59,874 nt of DNA from an uncultured Lachnospiraceae bacterium (GCA_910585605.1 CAJUFL010000021.1:1-59874); one strand, 5' to 3'; numbered from the stretch's first letter, positions 9,596 through 19,167 are shown. Translations and numbers: made by a program. Notes: generated from the sequence alone by a model not told the origin.

Positions 9596-9638
9596 ATCAA
9601 GTATCCGCGGTGAGGGATGAACAATGGTCTATTCCTAT

Positions 9639-12600
9639 TTATAATTTTTCCAGATGGTGTTTTGCACACGGATAATATCCCTTGATCTGTATTGCTTTTT
9701 CATACAGCTTTTTTGCCTCTTCTTTCTTACCCTCTAACTCCGCAATCAATCCCATGCCAAAATAATATTCAAAACAGTCGCAGGTTTCGCACATAACACA
9801 AAGCTTACAATCCGGAATCTGTTCCAGATAACGGCGGGCTTTTTCCAGATCCCTGACACAAATGGAAATAATCGCAAGATCATAAAGTCTGGATGGACGA
9901 TATCTCAAATCCGCTAACCACTCTTCCTCACTATCATACTCTTTTTGCAACTCTTCCATATACATTTTAGCATATTTTTCAATAGCATCCTTTTCCTTTT
10001 TATCAAAATCATGATAAACGCTGGAATCGAAATAAACAGTGGTATATGTAAAATATATCTGTTTCCATTTTCTTATATTTTCTTCCGTATAGTCACAAAA
10101 TCTTACAGCATCATCTAAAATCATCTCTGCATACCGGTAATTTCCGGTATCCCGATAAAATTCCGCCGCTTTAATACATGCTTTCACCGATTTATTCTTC
10201 ATAAAATAAGATTTCTTCACACCGATAGACATCTGGTAATAATCTACTGCTTTTTCTTCATCCCCTGCCTGATGATAGACCTCTGCAATATTCCCATACA
10301 ATTCATACAGTCTTTCATTTTCCTGTGTCAGCGCAGCACTCATATAAAACTTCATCTTATCAGAAAGTTTTTTTTGTTTCATATCAGCCTTTAAACGATC
10401 TATCATCTTCTGATAAATCCGGATTGCCTGTTCGTAATCTCCTTTCATGGCATAAATCTTTGCAATTTCCTCTCTCCACCTGTCTGTATTAGGATGGATT
10501 CTTAGTGCTTCCTTGTAAGCACGAATTGCTTTATCATATTCTTTTTTCAATATATAGCATTCTGCCAGATTCAAATATGGAAGATGATCCTTATCAGGGT
10601 CTAAAGCAACCGCCTGTTCCAATGGCGTTACCGCCTCTTCCACCCGTCTTAATTTTAACAGTGCACATCCCAGATTATTATAAGCATAGTATGCCTCCGG
10701 ATCCAGTTCTATTGCTACTTTACAATCCTCTACTGCCTTTTGAAGTTCATATAGATCAATATAAAGATTTCCCCGCTCTACATATCCTTCCGCAGCTTCA
10801 CTCACTTCAATATATCTGGTTGCATACAAAATACCTTTCCGACATTTCTCCAAATCGTCTTCCCGATTGCTCATATAGCTATACACATACATCAATCTGC
10901 GAAGTGCCGGAGCAAATTCCTGGTCTATCTCCAACACCCGCTGATAGCAGTCAATAGATTCCTTCAGTTTCCCACAACGTTCAAGACAATTTCCAAGCTT
11001 TACCCATGTATAAAGATTGTCAGGATCAAGTTTTACCAGTCTGTTGCATATCTCCAATGCCTCTTTTTCACGTTTCTCCCTGCTTAATACATCCACTTTC
11101 ATATTGAGCATTTTCAGATTTTCCGGATTTTCTTTCAGGTACTGGTCAATAACAGAAAGTGCTTTTTCCGGATTTTCCATATCCCAGTGTAATGCTGCTA
11201 TCTCCTTTTCCAGCATTGCCAGATCTTCAATATCTGTCACCTCTCCATCCTTATAACTCTCTATCTTTTTTTTCAATTTCAAAATATCGTTTAATGCTTG
11301 TTGCAGGTTCTCACCTGAAAATTCCTTATAATGATAACTGCGGATACGGCACAGTTCCAGACTGTCACTGTCAAGTCCTGCCTCCTTTGCAGCCTTAATG
11401 ATATTTTCCACATCATCATACTGTTCAAATGCATAAAAAACTTCTGCCGCTAATATATAAGGCTGTGCATATCCCGGATAAATTTCCGTACATATAAAGT
11501 AATCATCAATCACTCCTTTTGCATCTTTCAATTCATAACTTGCCTTCTGCCTATGTACATATGCCGGAAAAAAACCTCTATCCTTTTCAATAATTTCATT
11601 ACACATTTCAATGCACTTTTCAAACTCCTCTGTCACCAGATAGAATCTTGCCAGCTGTTCCATATAAGAGAGTTTGACCAATATATTGGTCTCCTCTGAA
11701 ATTGCTTTTTCAATGTAAAATGCGGCATTTGTAAATTCCGACTTGTCCCTCTCCTCTTCCTTTTTTTGATATTCCAGCTCCCAGATACAGACTCCCACCG
11801 AAAAATGTGCCAATGATAGACGATTCTTTCTTTTCTGCATTTCTTTTGTGTCATCATCATCTGTCTTTTCAATCAGATCAACCCATTTCTTTGTTAAAGG
11901 ATATGCTCTTTCATAATTCTCATTTGCAAGGTAAAGCCGGCATCTTAGATTAATATAATCATAATCCTCTCCTTCCCCCAAGTTATCCAGCAAAGAAATT
12001 CCTTTTTCAAATTCCTTTTGCTGATAATAGCACCAGCCCAATTTGAAGCAAGTCTCCCTGTCCATGTTATCTTTTAACTTTTCCTCATAATCCTTAATCA
12101 GTGAAATATTGACTTTTTCAAGAAGTGCAAGACAATCTGGGTCCTGTACCCTGTCCTCCAGAATATCTTCTATCTGTTCTTTTGCTCCTTCCGCATCTCC
12201 TTCCAGAAAAACACAATTTGCCTTTCCAAGCATGGCACTATAATTATTCGGAGAAGCTTCTATCAATGCTTCATATATTTCTTTTGCCTTACTGATTTCT
12301 TTATTTCCCACCAATGTTTCAGCATAAATACGTTCAATATATGGATTGTCCGAATACTCAAAATCCAGCTCCTCCATAATCGAAAGTGCTTCCTTTGCAC
12401 ACTCTCCTCCTTCTTTTTCCTGTTTGATCAATAAATATCTGGCTTCCTCTACCTTGGTAAACGGATGTGTCACATCAAATCGGGAAAGTTCATTTAAAAG
12501 TGTCCGCAGTCTTTTTAAATCTTTTTCGTCTGCTGCATTCTTCACTTCATAAAGCTTACTGATATAATCATCAACCTGAGAATTCGTTTCTCCATCAAAC

Positions 12601-13136
12601 AGATCGAAATCAATAAAATTAGAACTGGTAATCTGCCATTTTACATAGTCCAGGTAATTTTCTGGAAATTTTTCCTTTAGCAGGGCATAGTTATCCATAT
12701 AACCAAAACGTTTATCAACAAGCTTCCAGATATTTTGAGGCATATAAACATGAGACATAAAATATACCAAAAGCTTTTCGGCCGCTTCCAGTTCCGTGTC
12801 CAAATCATCACAGACTGGATCATGCAATAAAGCATCCCACTTACTTTCATCGCATCTAGTCTTCACATTCTGATAGATGACATCAATACGGTCTATCCAT
12901 ATATCAACCTCATTCTTTTTCCCTTTATGACTCTTCTCCTCATTTTCTGTCCTACTATAAGCATCTTCTGCTCCATCCCGATTTGCATATTCCAACGCTT
13001 CTTCATAAGCGTGCCTTAACTCTTTAAAACCTTCTTCATCATCCTCCGGATTAACATACCGTAATTTATCGCGGTAAGCTGTTCTGATCGCCTCCTCATC
13101 TTTTGTCTGCTCAATCCCTAATATTTTCCAAATCAT
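9639..13136 (-). CDS. Large J-domain/TPR protein, probable HscC co-chaperone
   Basis: A soluble 1165-residue protein. Residues 1-55 form a J-like domain: MIWKILGIEQTKDEEAIRTAY reads like helices I-II and FKELRHAYEEAL like helix III. However, the invariant HPD tripeptide between helices II and III, needed to stimulate Hsp70 ATPase, is NPE. The rest is a long series of TPR-like helical pairs, clearest from about 680 to 960 (for example YNNLGCALLKLRRVEEAV, and EAYYAYNN just before it), and a C-terminal CKLCVMCETCDC cysteine cluster near residue 1110. A GGAGGAG binding site supports the start. It lies directly before hscC on the same strand, so the simplest reading is a dedicated partner that scaffolds clients through its TPRs. 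The pairing is inferred from context. Confidence 0.75.
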   Translation of the reverse strand: MIWKILGIEQTKDEEAIRTAYRDKLRYVNPEDDEEGFKELRHAYEEALEYANRDGAEDAYSRTENEEKSHKGKKNEVDIWIDRIDVIYQNVKTRCDESKWDALLHDPVCDDLDTELEAAEKLLVYFMSHVYMPQNIWKLVDKRFGYMDNYALLKEKFPENYLDYVKWQITSSNFIDFDLFDGETNSQVDDYISKLYEVKNAADEKDLKRLRTLLNELSRFDVTHPFTKVEEARYLLIKQEKEGGECAKEALSIMEELDFEYSDNPYIERIYAETLVGNKEISKAKEIYEALIEASPNNYSAMLGKANCVFLEGDAEGAKEQIEDILEDRVQDPDCLALLEKVNISLIKDYEEKLKDNMDRETCFKLGWCYYQQKEFEKGISLLDNLGEGEDYDYINLRCRLYLANENYERAYPLTKKWVDLIEKTDDDDTKEMQKRKNRLSLAHFSVGVCIWELEYQKKEEERDKSEFTNAAFYIEKAISEETNILVKLSYMEQLARFYLVTEEFEKCIEMCNEIIEKDRGFFPAYVHRQKASYELKDAKGVIDDYFICTEIYPGYAQPYILAAEVFYAFEQYDDVENIIKAAKEAGLDSDSLELCRIRSYHYKEFSGENLQQALNDILKLKKKIESYKDGEVTDIEDLAMLEKEIAALHWDMENPEKALSVIDQYLKENPENLKMLNMKVDVLSREKREKEALEICNRLVKLDPDNLYTWVKLGNCLERCGKLKESIDCYQRVLEIDQEFAPALRRLMYVYSYMSNREDDLEKCRKGILYATRYIEVSEAAEGYVERGNLYIDLYELQKAVEDCKVAIELDPEAYYAYNNLGCALLKLRRVEEAVTPLEQAVALDPDKDHLPYLNLAECYILKKEYDKAIRAYKEALRIHPNTDRWREEIAKIYAMKGDYEQAIRIYQKMIDRLKADMKQKKLSDKMKFYMSAALTQENERLYELYGNIAEVYHQAGDEEKAVDYYQMSIGVKKSYFMKNKSVKACIKAAEFYRDTGNYRYAEMILDDAVRFCDYTEENIRKWKQIYFTYTTVYFDSSVYHDFDKKEKDAIEKYAKMYMEELQKEYDSEEEWLADLRYRPSRLYDLAIISICVRDLEKARRYLEQIPDCKLCVMCETCDCFEYYFGMGLIAELEGKKEEAKKLYEKAIQIKGYYPCAKHHLEKL

Positions 13137-13246
13137 GCAATTACTCCTCCTAAATAATATATATTAAACCAGTAACCCATTTCTTTTCTCTCATATAAGA
13201 TTATTTATATAATAACATAAAAAGATGTTGGCGCAACATAAAACTC

Positions 13247-13275
13247 TTGATTTTTCACTAAAAATCTACTATGCT
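13247..13275 (+). promoter_or_regulatory. Promoter of purC
   Basis: TTGATT (13247-13252), 17-base spacer, TATGCT (13270-13275), ending about 57 bases before the chosen purC ATG. It lies in the divergent gap shared with the J-TPR gene. A short dyad TGTTG-GCG-CAACA sits about 20 bases upstream of the -35. Confidence 0.55.
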
Positions 13276-13331
13276 AGACAGGAGTTAAAATGCTTATTGG
13301 CATCAAAAAATTAAATTGTGAGGTATATAGA

Positions 13332-14216
13332 ATGAGTGCAAATGAAATGAAACCCATCAAAGAAGGTAAAGTACGTGAAATCTATGACAATGGCGACAGC
13401 CTGATTATGGTTGCAACCGACCGCATCAGCTGCTTTGACGTAATTTTAAAAAATATTATTCATAAAAAAGGAACCGTACTTACGCAGATGTCAAAATTCT
13501 GGTTTGACATGACCTCTGACATTCTGCCTAACCACATGATTTCCGCAGATGTAAAAGATATGCCGGAATTTTTTAGACAACCACAGTTTGACGGTAACAG
13601 TATGATGTGTAAAAAACTACGTATGCTTCCCATTGAATGTATTGTCCGTGGCTATATTACCGGAAGCGGCTGGACAAGCTATCAGAAAAATGGCACAGTA
13701 TGCGGCATTACCCTGCCGGAAGGTCTGAAAGAGTCTGACAAATTACCTGAGCCAATCTACACTCCATCCACCAAAGCGGAAATTGGCGATCATGATGAAA
13801 ATATTTCTTTTGAACAGAGCGTGGAGCATCTCGAGAAAGAATTTCCGGGAAAAGGAGCAGAATATGCCGCAAAGCTCCGGGATTATACCATTGCCTTATA
13901 TAAAAAATGTGCCGATTATGCTTTGACCAAGGGTATTATCATTGCTGATACCAAGTTTGAATTCGGTTTAGATGAAGAAGGTAATATTGTATTAGGTGAT
14001 GAAATGCTCACTCCCGACAGTTCCCGTTTCTGGCCGGCAGACGGCTACGAATCCGGTCATGGTCAGCCTTCTTTTGATAAACAATTTGCACGTGACTGGT
14101 TAAAGGACAACGAAGGAAACCACGATTGGGAACTTCCTGAAGATATTGCACAAAAAACCATCGATATCTATTTAGAAGGATATGAAATGCTCACCGGCAA
14201 AAAACTTGAAGCATAA
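13332..14216 (+). CDS. purC: SAICAR synthetase
   Basis: PurC condenses CAIR with aspartate using ATP to give SAICAR. The 294 residues contain the N-terminal KEGKVREIYD motif, VATDRISCFD, the CIVRGYITGSGW segment and the SAICAR-synthetase signature around IIADTKFEFG with LGDEMLTPDSSRFW. I start at MSANEMKPIKEGK because a GAGG lies eight bases upstream; the longer frame begins 14 codons earlier without a clear site. It is the only plus-strand purine gene here and faces purE across a very long hairpin. Confidence 0.96.
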   Translation: MSANEMKPIKEGKVREIYDNGDSLIMVATDRISCFDVILKNIIHKKGTVLTQMSKFWFDMTSDILPNHMISADVKDMPEFFRQPQFDGNSMMCKKLRMLPIECIVRGYITGSGWTSYQKNGTVCGITLPEGLKESDKLPEPIYTPSTKAEIGDHDENISFEQSVEHLEKEFPGKGAEYAAKLRDYTIALYKKCADYALTKGIIIADTKFEFGLDEEGNIVLGDEMLTPDSSRFWPADGYESGHGQPSFDKQFARDWLKDNEGNHDWELPEDIAQKTIDIYLEGYEMLTGKKLEA

Positions 14217-14237
14217 CTTTCTTCTTGATAAAAATCC

Positions 14238-14324
14238 GGCTGGCATAAGGGAATGAGGTGCCCCCCAATCGTTAGATTTTGGTCTAACTTTTGGGGGCAC
14301 CTCAGAAATCCCTGTATGCCAGCC
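14238..14324. terminator. Very long bidirectional hairpin between purC and purE
   Basis: An 87-base stretch that folds almost end to end. Outer arms are GGCTGGCATA / TATGCCAGCC, middle arms GAGGTGCCCCCCAA / TTGGGGGCACCTC, and inner arms GTTAGA / TCTAAC around TTTTGG. Runs of T follow on both strands (ATTTTTTTA on the plus side, ATTTTTA on the minus side). It therefore looks like a shared terminator for the converging purC and purE genes, but is much longer than terminators normally need to be. Confidence 0.8.
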
Positions 14325-14334
14325 TATTTTTTTA

Positions 14335-14823
14335 TTACCCGAATTTTGCAATCACTTCTTCATTTGCTTTCATGGCAGCCTCTTCCATATCCTTACGCTC
14401 TGCCATCAGCTGTTTCTTTATCTCCTCATGCTTTACTGCCATAATCTGAAGTGCAAGATATGCTGCATTCTTACTTCCATTAATGGCAACTGTAGCAACC
14501 GGAATTCCCGGTGGCATCTGCACAATAGATAACAGGGCATCCATTCCCTCTAGATTAGAACCGGAAATTGGTACTCCGATAACTGGTAATACTGTCTGGG
14601 AAGCCACGACTCCCGGCAAAGCAGCGGCCATTCCGGCAGCAGCAATAATGACTTCCGTCCCATTCTCATTCGTCTCCTCGATAAATCGTGAAAGCCCTTC
14701 ATGTGCTCTATGTGCAGACAAACATCTGACATTTACTTCTACACCATACTTTTTTAAAACTTCTACAGCAGGTTCCACCTTGGAAAGGTCACTGGTAGAT
14801 CCCATAATAATCGCAGTTTTCAT
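14335..14823 (-). CDS. purE: N5-carboxyaminoimidazole ribonucleotide mutase
   Basis: PurE class I interconverts N5-CAIR and CAIR, supplying the substrate of PurC. The 162 residues show IMGSTSDLSKVEPA at the N-terminus, the SAHRAHEGL motif with the conserved His near residue 42, and AAAGMAAALPGVVA and PVIGVPISG in the nucleotide-binding region. Length is typical. The gene is transcribed toward purC and ends at the long shared hairpin. No purK is visible in the window, so the N5-CAIR supply must come from elsewhere or the class of PurE needs confirmation. Confidence 0.95.
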   Translation of the reverse strand: MKTAIIMGSTSDLSKVEPAVEVLKKYGVEVNVRCLSAHRAHEGLSRFIEETNENGTEVIIAAAGMAAALPGVVASQTVLPVIGVPISGSNLEGMDALLSIVQMPPGIPVATVAINGSKNAAYLALQIMAVKHEEIKKQLMAERKDMEEAAMKANEEVIAKFG

Positions 14824-14887
14824 AATCCCACCCTTTCTTATACAAAAATTCGGTATTATATTTAAATCCTCTTAGTCTTAAAAGAAA

Positions 14888-14919
14888 ATCCCGTCACCTG
14901 CAAATGCTGGAGACGGGAT
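14888..14919 (-). terminator. Terminator of ppdK
   Basis: Inverted repeat ATCCCGTC / GACGGGAT around a 16-base loop, 35 bases after the ppdK stop. On the minus strand it is followed by TTTCTTTT, a standard Rho-independent layout. Confidence 0.8.
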
Positions 14920-14953
14920 AGTCATTCTATTCTGTCGTTCTCACAACCAGATT

Positions 14954-17587
14954 CTACTTATCATTAATTGCAGCCTGTGCAGCAGCTAATCTTGCGATAG
15001 GTACACGGAACGGAGAACATGATACATAATTAAGACCTACCTTATGGCAGAACTCGATAGAAGATGGATCTCCACCATGCTCACCACAGATACCTAACTT
15101 GATGTCGGGACGAGTCTTACGACCCTTCTCAGCAGCCATCTGTACTAACTGACCAACACCTGTCTGATCAAGACGAGCAAATGGATCTGACTCATAAATC
15201 TTTGCCTGATAGTAAGAATCTAAGAACTTACCAGCATCATCACGAGAGAATCCGAAAGTCATCTGTGTCAGATCATTAGTACCAAATGAGAAGTACTCAG
15301 CTTCTTCTGCAATTGCGTCAGCTGTAAGAGCAGCACGCGGAATCTCAATCATAGTACCAATATGATATTCAATATCGGAATTCTTTTCTTTCTTAACCTG
15401 CTCAGCAACTTCTACTACTACATCCTTAACATACTTAAGCTCTTTCTTCTCGCCTACTAACGGAATCATGATTTCAGGAACAATATCATAACCCTTTTCA
15501 TTCTTAACTTCAATTGCAGCTTCCATAACAGCTCTTGTCTGCATCTTAGCAATTTCCGGATACGTTACAGCAAGACGGCATCCACGATGACCCATCATTG
15601 GGTTAAACTCATGAAGAGCATCACACTTAGCCTTAACTTCATCAACAGTAAGTCCCATATCATCAGCTAATGCCTTGATATCTTCCTCTTCAGTAGGAAC
15701 GAACTCATGAAGCGGTGGATCCAGATAACGAACATTCATCGGCTTTCCTTCCAAAGTCTCAAACATAGCCTTGAAATCTGCCTTCTGGAACTCTCCGATT
15801 GCTTTTAACGCTTCTTCTCTCTGCTCTACAGTATCAGAAAGAATCATACGACGGAACTTAGGAATTCTGTCCTCACCAAAGAACATATGCTCTGTACGGC
15901 AAAGACCGATACCCTCAGCACCTAATTCAACAGCCTTAGCTGTATCAGCAGGAGTATCCGCATTGGTACGAACGATCAGCTTTCTATACTTATCTGCCCA
16001 TGCCATAACACGACCAAAATCACCACCAATAGATGGCTCAACAGTCTTGATATCACCCTTATAAATCTTACCTGTTGTTCCATCAAGTGAAATATAATCT
16101 CCTTCATGGAATGTGTATCCACCTAACTCGAAGTATTTCTCCTCCTCGTTAATCTTGATATCACCACAACCAGATACACAACATGTACCCATACCACGAG
16201 CAACTACGGCTGCATGTGATGTCATACCACCACGAACAGTCAGAATACCCTGTGAAGCATGCATACCTTCAATATCCTCTGGAGATGTCTCAAGACGAAC
16301 CAAAATACATCTCTCTCCACGTCCACCTGTACCAGCTTCCTTTGCATCATCTGCTGTAAAGTATACCTTACCAGCAGCAGCACCCGGAGAAGCAGGAAGT
16401 GCCGAACCAATCACCTCACCAGCTTTCAATGCATCTGCATCAAATGTAGGGTGAAGAAGCTGATCAAGAGACTTTGCCTCAATACGAAGAACTGCCTCTT
16501 CCTCTGTAATCTGACCCTCATCAACCAAATCACAGGCAATCTTGATAGCAGCCGGAGCTGTTCTCTTACCATTACGTGTCTGTAAGAAGTATAATTTGCC
16601 CTCTTCAATCGTAAACTCCATATCCTGCATATCATGGAAATGGTTCTCAAGTTTCATAGCTAATTCCATAAACTGCTTATAACAGTCTGGTAAATCTTTC
16701 TCTAACTGGGAAATCGGCTGTGGTGTACGAACACCTGCAACTACGTCCTCACCCTGTGCATTAATCAGGTATTCACCAAAAATACCCTTTGCACCGGTAG
16801 ATGGATTACGTGTAAATGCAACACCTGTACCAGATGTCTCACCCTTATTACCAAATACCATTGTCTGTACATTAACAGCTGTTCCCCAATCGCCAGGGAT
16901 ATCATTCATACGTCTGTAAACGATAGCACGTGGATTATCCCATGAACGGAATACAGCTTTAACAGCTCCCATCAGCTGATCCTTTGGATCCTGAGGGAAA
17001 TCCTCACCATTCATAGCATCTTTATAAATTGCCTTGAACTGCTCTGCTAATTCCTTCAAGTCTTCAGCAGTTAACTCTGTATCAAAAGTAACTCCTTTAG
17101 CTTCCTTCATCTCATCAATCTTCTTCTCGAAAAATGACTTTGGAACCTCCATAACTACATCGGAATACATCTGGATAAATCTTCTGTAAGAATCATAAGC
17201 AAATCTAGGATTACCAGTCTTCTTTGCAAAACCTTCTACTGCAACATCATTAAGACCCAGATTAAGAATCGTATCCATCATTCCAGGCATAGATGCACGG
17301 GCACCTGAACGAACAGATACCAATAAAGGATCTTCTGTATCACCGAACTTCTTACCATTGTGCTCCTCTAACCATGCTAAAGCGTCAAAAATCTGCTTCT
17401 GAATCTCTTCTGAAATTTGTTTGCCCTGATTATAATAATCTGTACAAGCCTCTGTCGTTACTGTAAATCCCTGTGGAATAGGCATGCCTAAGCCAGTCAT
17501 CTCAGCTAAGTTACATCCCTTACCGCCAAGAAGGTTTCTCATTGATGCGTCGCCTTCTTTAAACAAATATACCCATTTGTTTGCCAT
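14954..17587 (-). CDS. ppdK: Pyruvate, phosphate dikinase
   Basis: PPDK interconverts pyruvate, ATP and phosphate with PEP, AMP and pyrophosphate. In anaerobes it runs in either glycolytic or gluconeogenic direction. The 877 residues show the N-terminal ATP-grasp part (GGKGCNLAEM, SVRSGARASMPGMMDTILN), the swivelling phosphohistidine domain with GGMTSHAAVVARGMG (His near residue 458), and the C-terminal PEP/pyruvate barrel ending in GICGEHGGDPSSIEF with a conserved Cys. I start at MANKWVYLF, ten bases after AGGAGG; an ATG three codons earlier is only one base from it. It is a single-gene unit with its own promoter and terminator. Confidence 0.97.
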   Translation of the reverse strand: MANKWVYLFKEGDASMRNLLGGKGCNLAEMTGLGMPIPQGFTVTTEACTDYYNQGKQISEEIQKQIFDALAWLEEHNGKKFGDTEDPLLVSVRSGARASMPGMMDTILNLGLNDVAVEGFAKKTGNPRFAYDSYRRFIQMYSDVVMEVPKSFFEKKIDEMKEAKGVTFDTELTAEDLKELAEQFKAIYKDAMNGEDFPQDPKDQLMGAVKAVFRSWDNPRAIVYRRMNDIPGDWGTAVNVQTMVFGNKGETSGTGVAFTRNPSTGAKGIFGEYLINAQGEDVVAGVRTPQPISQLEKDLPDCYKQFMELAMKLENHFHDMQDMEFTIEEGKLYFLQTRNGKRTAPAAIKIACDLVDEGQITEEEAVLRIEAKSLDQLLHPTFDADALKAGEVIGSALPASPGAAAGKVYFTADDAKEAGTGGRGERCILVRLETSPEDIEGMHASQGILTVRGGMTSHAAVVARGMGTCCVSGCGDIKINEEEKYFELGGYTFHEGDYISLDGTTGKIYKGDIKTVEPSIGGDFGRVMAWADKYRKLIVRTNADTPADTAKAVELGAEGIGLCRTEHMFFGEDRIPKFRRMILSDTVEQREEALKAIGEFQKADFKAMFETLEGKPMNVRYLDPPLHEFVPTEEEDIKALADDMGLTVDEVKAKCDALHEFNPMMGHRGCRLAVTYPEIAKMQTRAVMEAAIEVKNEKGYDIVPEIMIPLVGEKKELKYVKDVVVEVAEQVKKEKNSDIEYHIGTMIEIPRAALTADAIAEEAEYFSFGTNDLTQMTFGFSRDDAGKFLDSYYQAKIYESDPFARLDQTGVGQLVQMAAEKGRKTRPDIKLGICGEHGGDPSSIEFCHKVGLNYVSCSPFRVPIARLAAAQAAINDK

Positions 17588-17660
17588 TTGTTTCATACCT
17601 CCTAAGTGTTTGATAATTGTACCAGGACAAATTCAATAACCTGTCCACAGTCTGTTTATT

Positions 17661-17689
17661 ATTATAGCATAAAATGGAAAAAATACAAA
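17661..17689 (-). promoter_or_regulatory. Promoter of ppdK
   Basis: Minus strand: TTTGTA (17684-17689), 17-base spacer and a perfect TATAAT (17661-17666), giving a leader of about 65 bases before the ppdK start. Confidence 0.65.
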
Positions 17690-17754
17690 AGATTTTTTTA
17701 TGTTTTTGGATTTTTTATTTCGCAGGAAAATCCTGCCAGAATTTTTCACAGAAA

Positions 17755-17782
17755 AAGCTGCCGGATAAATATCCGACAGCTT
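17755..17782 (-). terminator. Terminator of the NlpC/P60 gene
   Basis: Stem AAGCTG-CGGAT / ATCCG-CAGCTT with one mismatch and a 4-base loop, followed on the minus strand by TTTTTC. It starts 14 bases after the stop codon. Confidence 0.85.
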
Positions 17783-17796
17783 ACTAATCACACTTT

Positions 17797-19119
17797 TTAA
17801 TTAATAATACGAACCGCTTTATCAATCGGTGAATAATCATAATTGGAAATCTTAATACCAGTTGCAGCAGTACTTGCATGAACCACTTCTCCACCACCGA
17901 TGTAAATTGCTACATGTCCAAATCCATGATAGAAAAGTAAGTCGCCTGGTTGCAAATTCTTCACACTTACCTTTGTTCCGTCATTTGCCTGAGATGCAGC
18001 AGTCCTAGATAAAGAATATCCAAAATGCTTATATACCGACTGTACAAATCCTGAACAATCCGCACCTTCTGTCAAACTCGTACCACCATATTTATATGGA
18101 TAGCCAACAAACTGAACTGCATAATCTGCAACAGCCTGTCCACTGGCACTAGCAGAATCCTGTTTTACTGTTTCAGTGGAAGAACTCTCGTCTTTCACTA
18201 CCACATCTGTTGAATTAACCGTTTCTTTTTTAGGTGCCTCTGTAGCTGGTGCCTGCGTTGTTGGTGCTTCTGTAGTAGGTGCCTGTGTCGATGGTGCTTC
18301 CGTAGCTGGTGCCTGTGTTGAAGCTTCCTCGGCTGCCTGATTCTCAGCTTCCTGTGCAGCAGCTTCTGCCGCTAATGCTGCTTCTTCCTCTTCTATTGTA
18401 ACAGCTGTCTCGTATACATAATCCACATATACATAATCACTTGCTACATATCCAACCTTTTCATCAGTAACAGCCACTTTAACCCAGCCATTATCCTGAC
18501 CAAGAATTGTAAATGCATCTCCTTCATCAGAAAGTGAAAGAACCTCACTGTCTGTAGAATCTTCTGCACGGACATTTAAAGTCTCAGCTTTTACTTTTGC
18601 AATCTGGTCACAATTGTTCGCTATGTACTCCTCTGCTGCACTGCCAAATAGCAAATAATCATTATTAACATATCCATAAGCATTGCCGGAAGAAACCAAT
18701 GACCACTGATCACCTTTCTCAACAATATTTCCTACATTACCATTATAGAATTTTCCAACAACCGCTGCATCTTCTGAAGCCTCTGAACGAATATTAAGAT
18801 AACTGTCAATATTTGCAACTACCTGATTGCTTTCAACCTTAGCTTCTTTTGTCTCGATTACAGGAGTCTCTTCCTCTACAACCGGTGTTGCTTCTTCAGT
18901 TGGCTGTTCCGGTTGCTCTGTAACCTGTGCTACTTCTTTAACGGCAGAACCCTTTGCCAGCTCTTTCACATCTACTGCACTATTCTCAATTGCTTTGCTG
19001 ATGATAGCCGGTGCTTTACTTACCTGTTCCTTTACACTTGATGTATACGAAGTTCCGCCTAACATAAGTGATAATGCTGCTACTGCTAACATAGAACCTC
19101 TAACAATATTTCTCTTCAT
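17797..19119 (-). CDS. Secreted SH3-domain NlpC/P60 cell-wall endopeptidase
   Basis: A 440-residue exported peptidoglycan hydrolase. Residues 1-28 form a signal peptide (KR start, then a hydrophobic core LAVAALSLMLGG). An acidic spacer follows, then two bacterial SH3 domains (about 100-158 and 172-232) with the LNIRSEAS and LNVRAEDS motifs that bind wall polymers. Next come an Ala/Glu-rich segment and a TQAPATEAP-type linker. The C-terminal NlpC/P60 domain (about 325-440) has catalytic Cys355 in ADCSGF, His402 in GHVAIYIG and His414 in VHAS. This family cuts stem peptides, usually beside D-Glu/iso-Gln. A strong SigA promoter and a WalR-like box lie upstream, fitting cell-wall-stress control. 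Confidence 0.9.
   Translation of the reverse strand: MKRNIVRGSMLAVAALSLMLGGTSYTSSVKEQVSKAPAIISKAIENSAVDVKELAKGSAVKEVAQVTEQPEQPTEEATPVVEEETPVIETKEAKVESNQVVANIDSYLNIRSEASEDAAVVGKFYNGNVGNIVEKGDQWSLVSSGNAYGYVNNDYLLFGSAAEEYIANNCDQIAKVKAETLNVRAEDSTDSEVLSLSDEGDAFTILGQDNGWVKVAVTDEKVGYVASDYVYVDYVYETAVTIEEEEAALAAEAAAQEAENQAAEEASTQAPATEAPSTQAPTTEAPTTQAPATEAPKKETVNSTDVVVKDESSSTETVKQDSASASGQAVADYAVQFVGYPYKYGGTSLTEGADCSGFVQSVYKHFGYSLSRTAASQANDGTKVSVKNLQPGDLLFYHGFGHVAIYIGGGEVVHASTAATGIKISNYDYSPIDKAVRIIN
18236..18330 (-). repeat. Degenerate Thr/Ala/Pro linker repeats within the NlpC/P60 gene
   Basis: Tandem degenerate units encoding TQAPATEAP, STQAPTTEAP and TTQAPATEAP. The unit is about seven residues (21 bases), with synonymous drift between copies. 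Such linkers are flexible, often vary in copy number between strains, and may be glycosylated. Confidence 0.7.
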
Positions 19120-19150
19120 AATTTACCTCTTTTTTATTGTGTGTTTAATT

Positions 19151-19167
19151 GTTACAAAATTGTTACA
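19151..19167 (-). promoter_or_regulatory. WalR-like box in the NlpC/P60 leader
   Basis: On the minus strand it reads TGTAAC-AATTT-TGTAAC, an exact match to the WalR (YycF) consensus TGTWAH-N5-TGTWAH known from Bacillus and Staphylococcus. It lies about 10-27 bases downstream of the predicted transcription start, a position more typical of repression than activation. The match is seen; use by a WalR protein is inferred. Confidence 0.5.

Noticed and set aside
18236..18330. CRISPR-like or mobile tandem repeat
   Set aside because: The repeats are degenerate codons for a Thr/Ala/Pro linker within a signal-peptide-bearing hydrolase.
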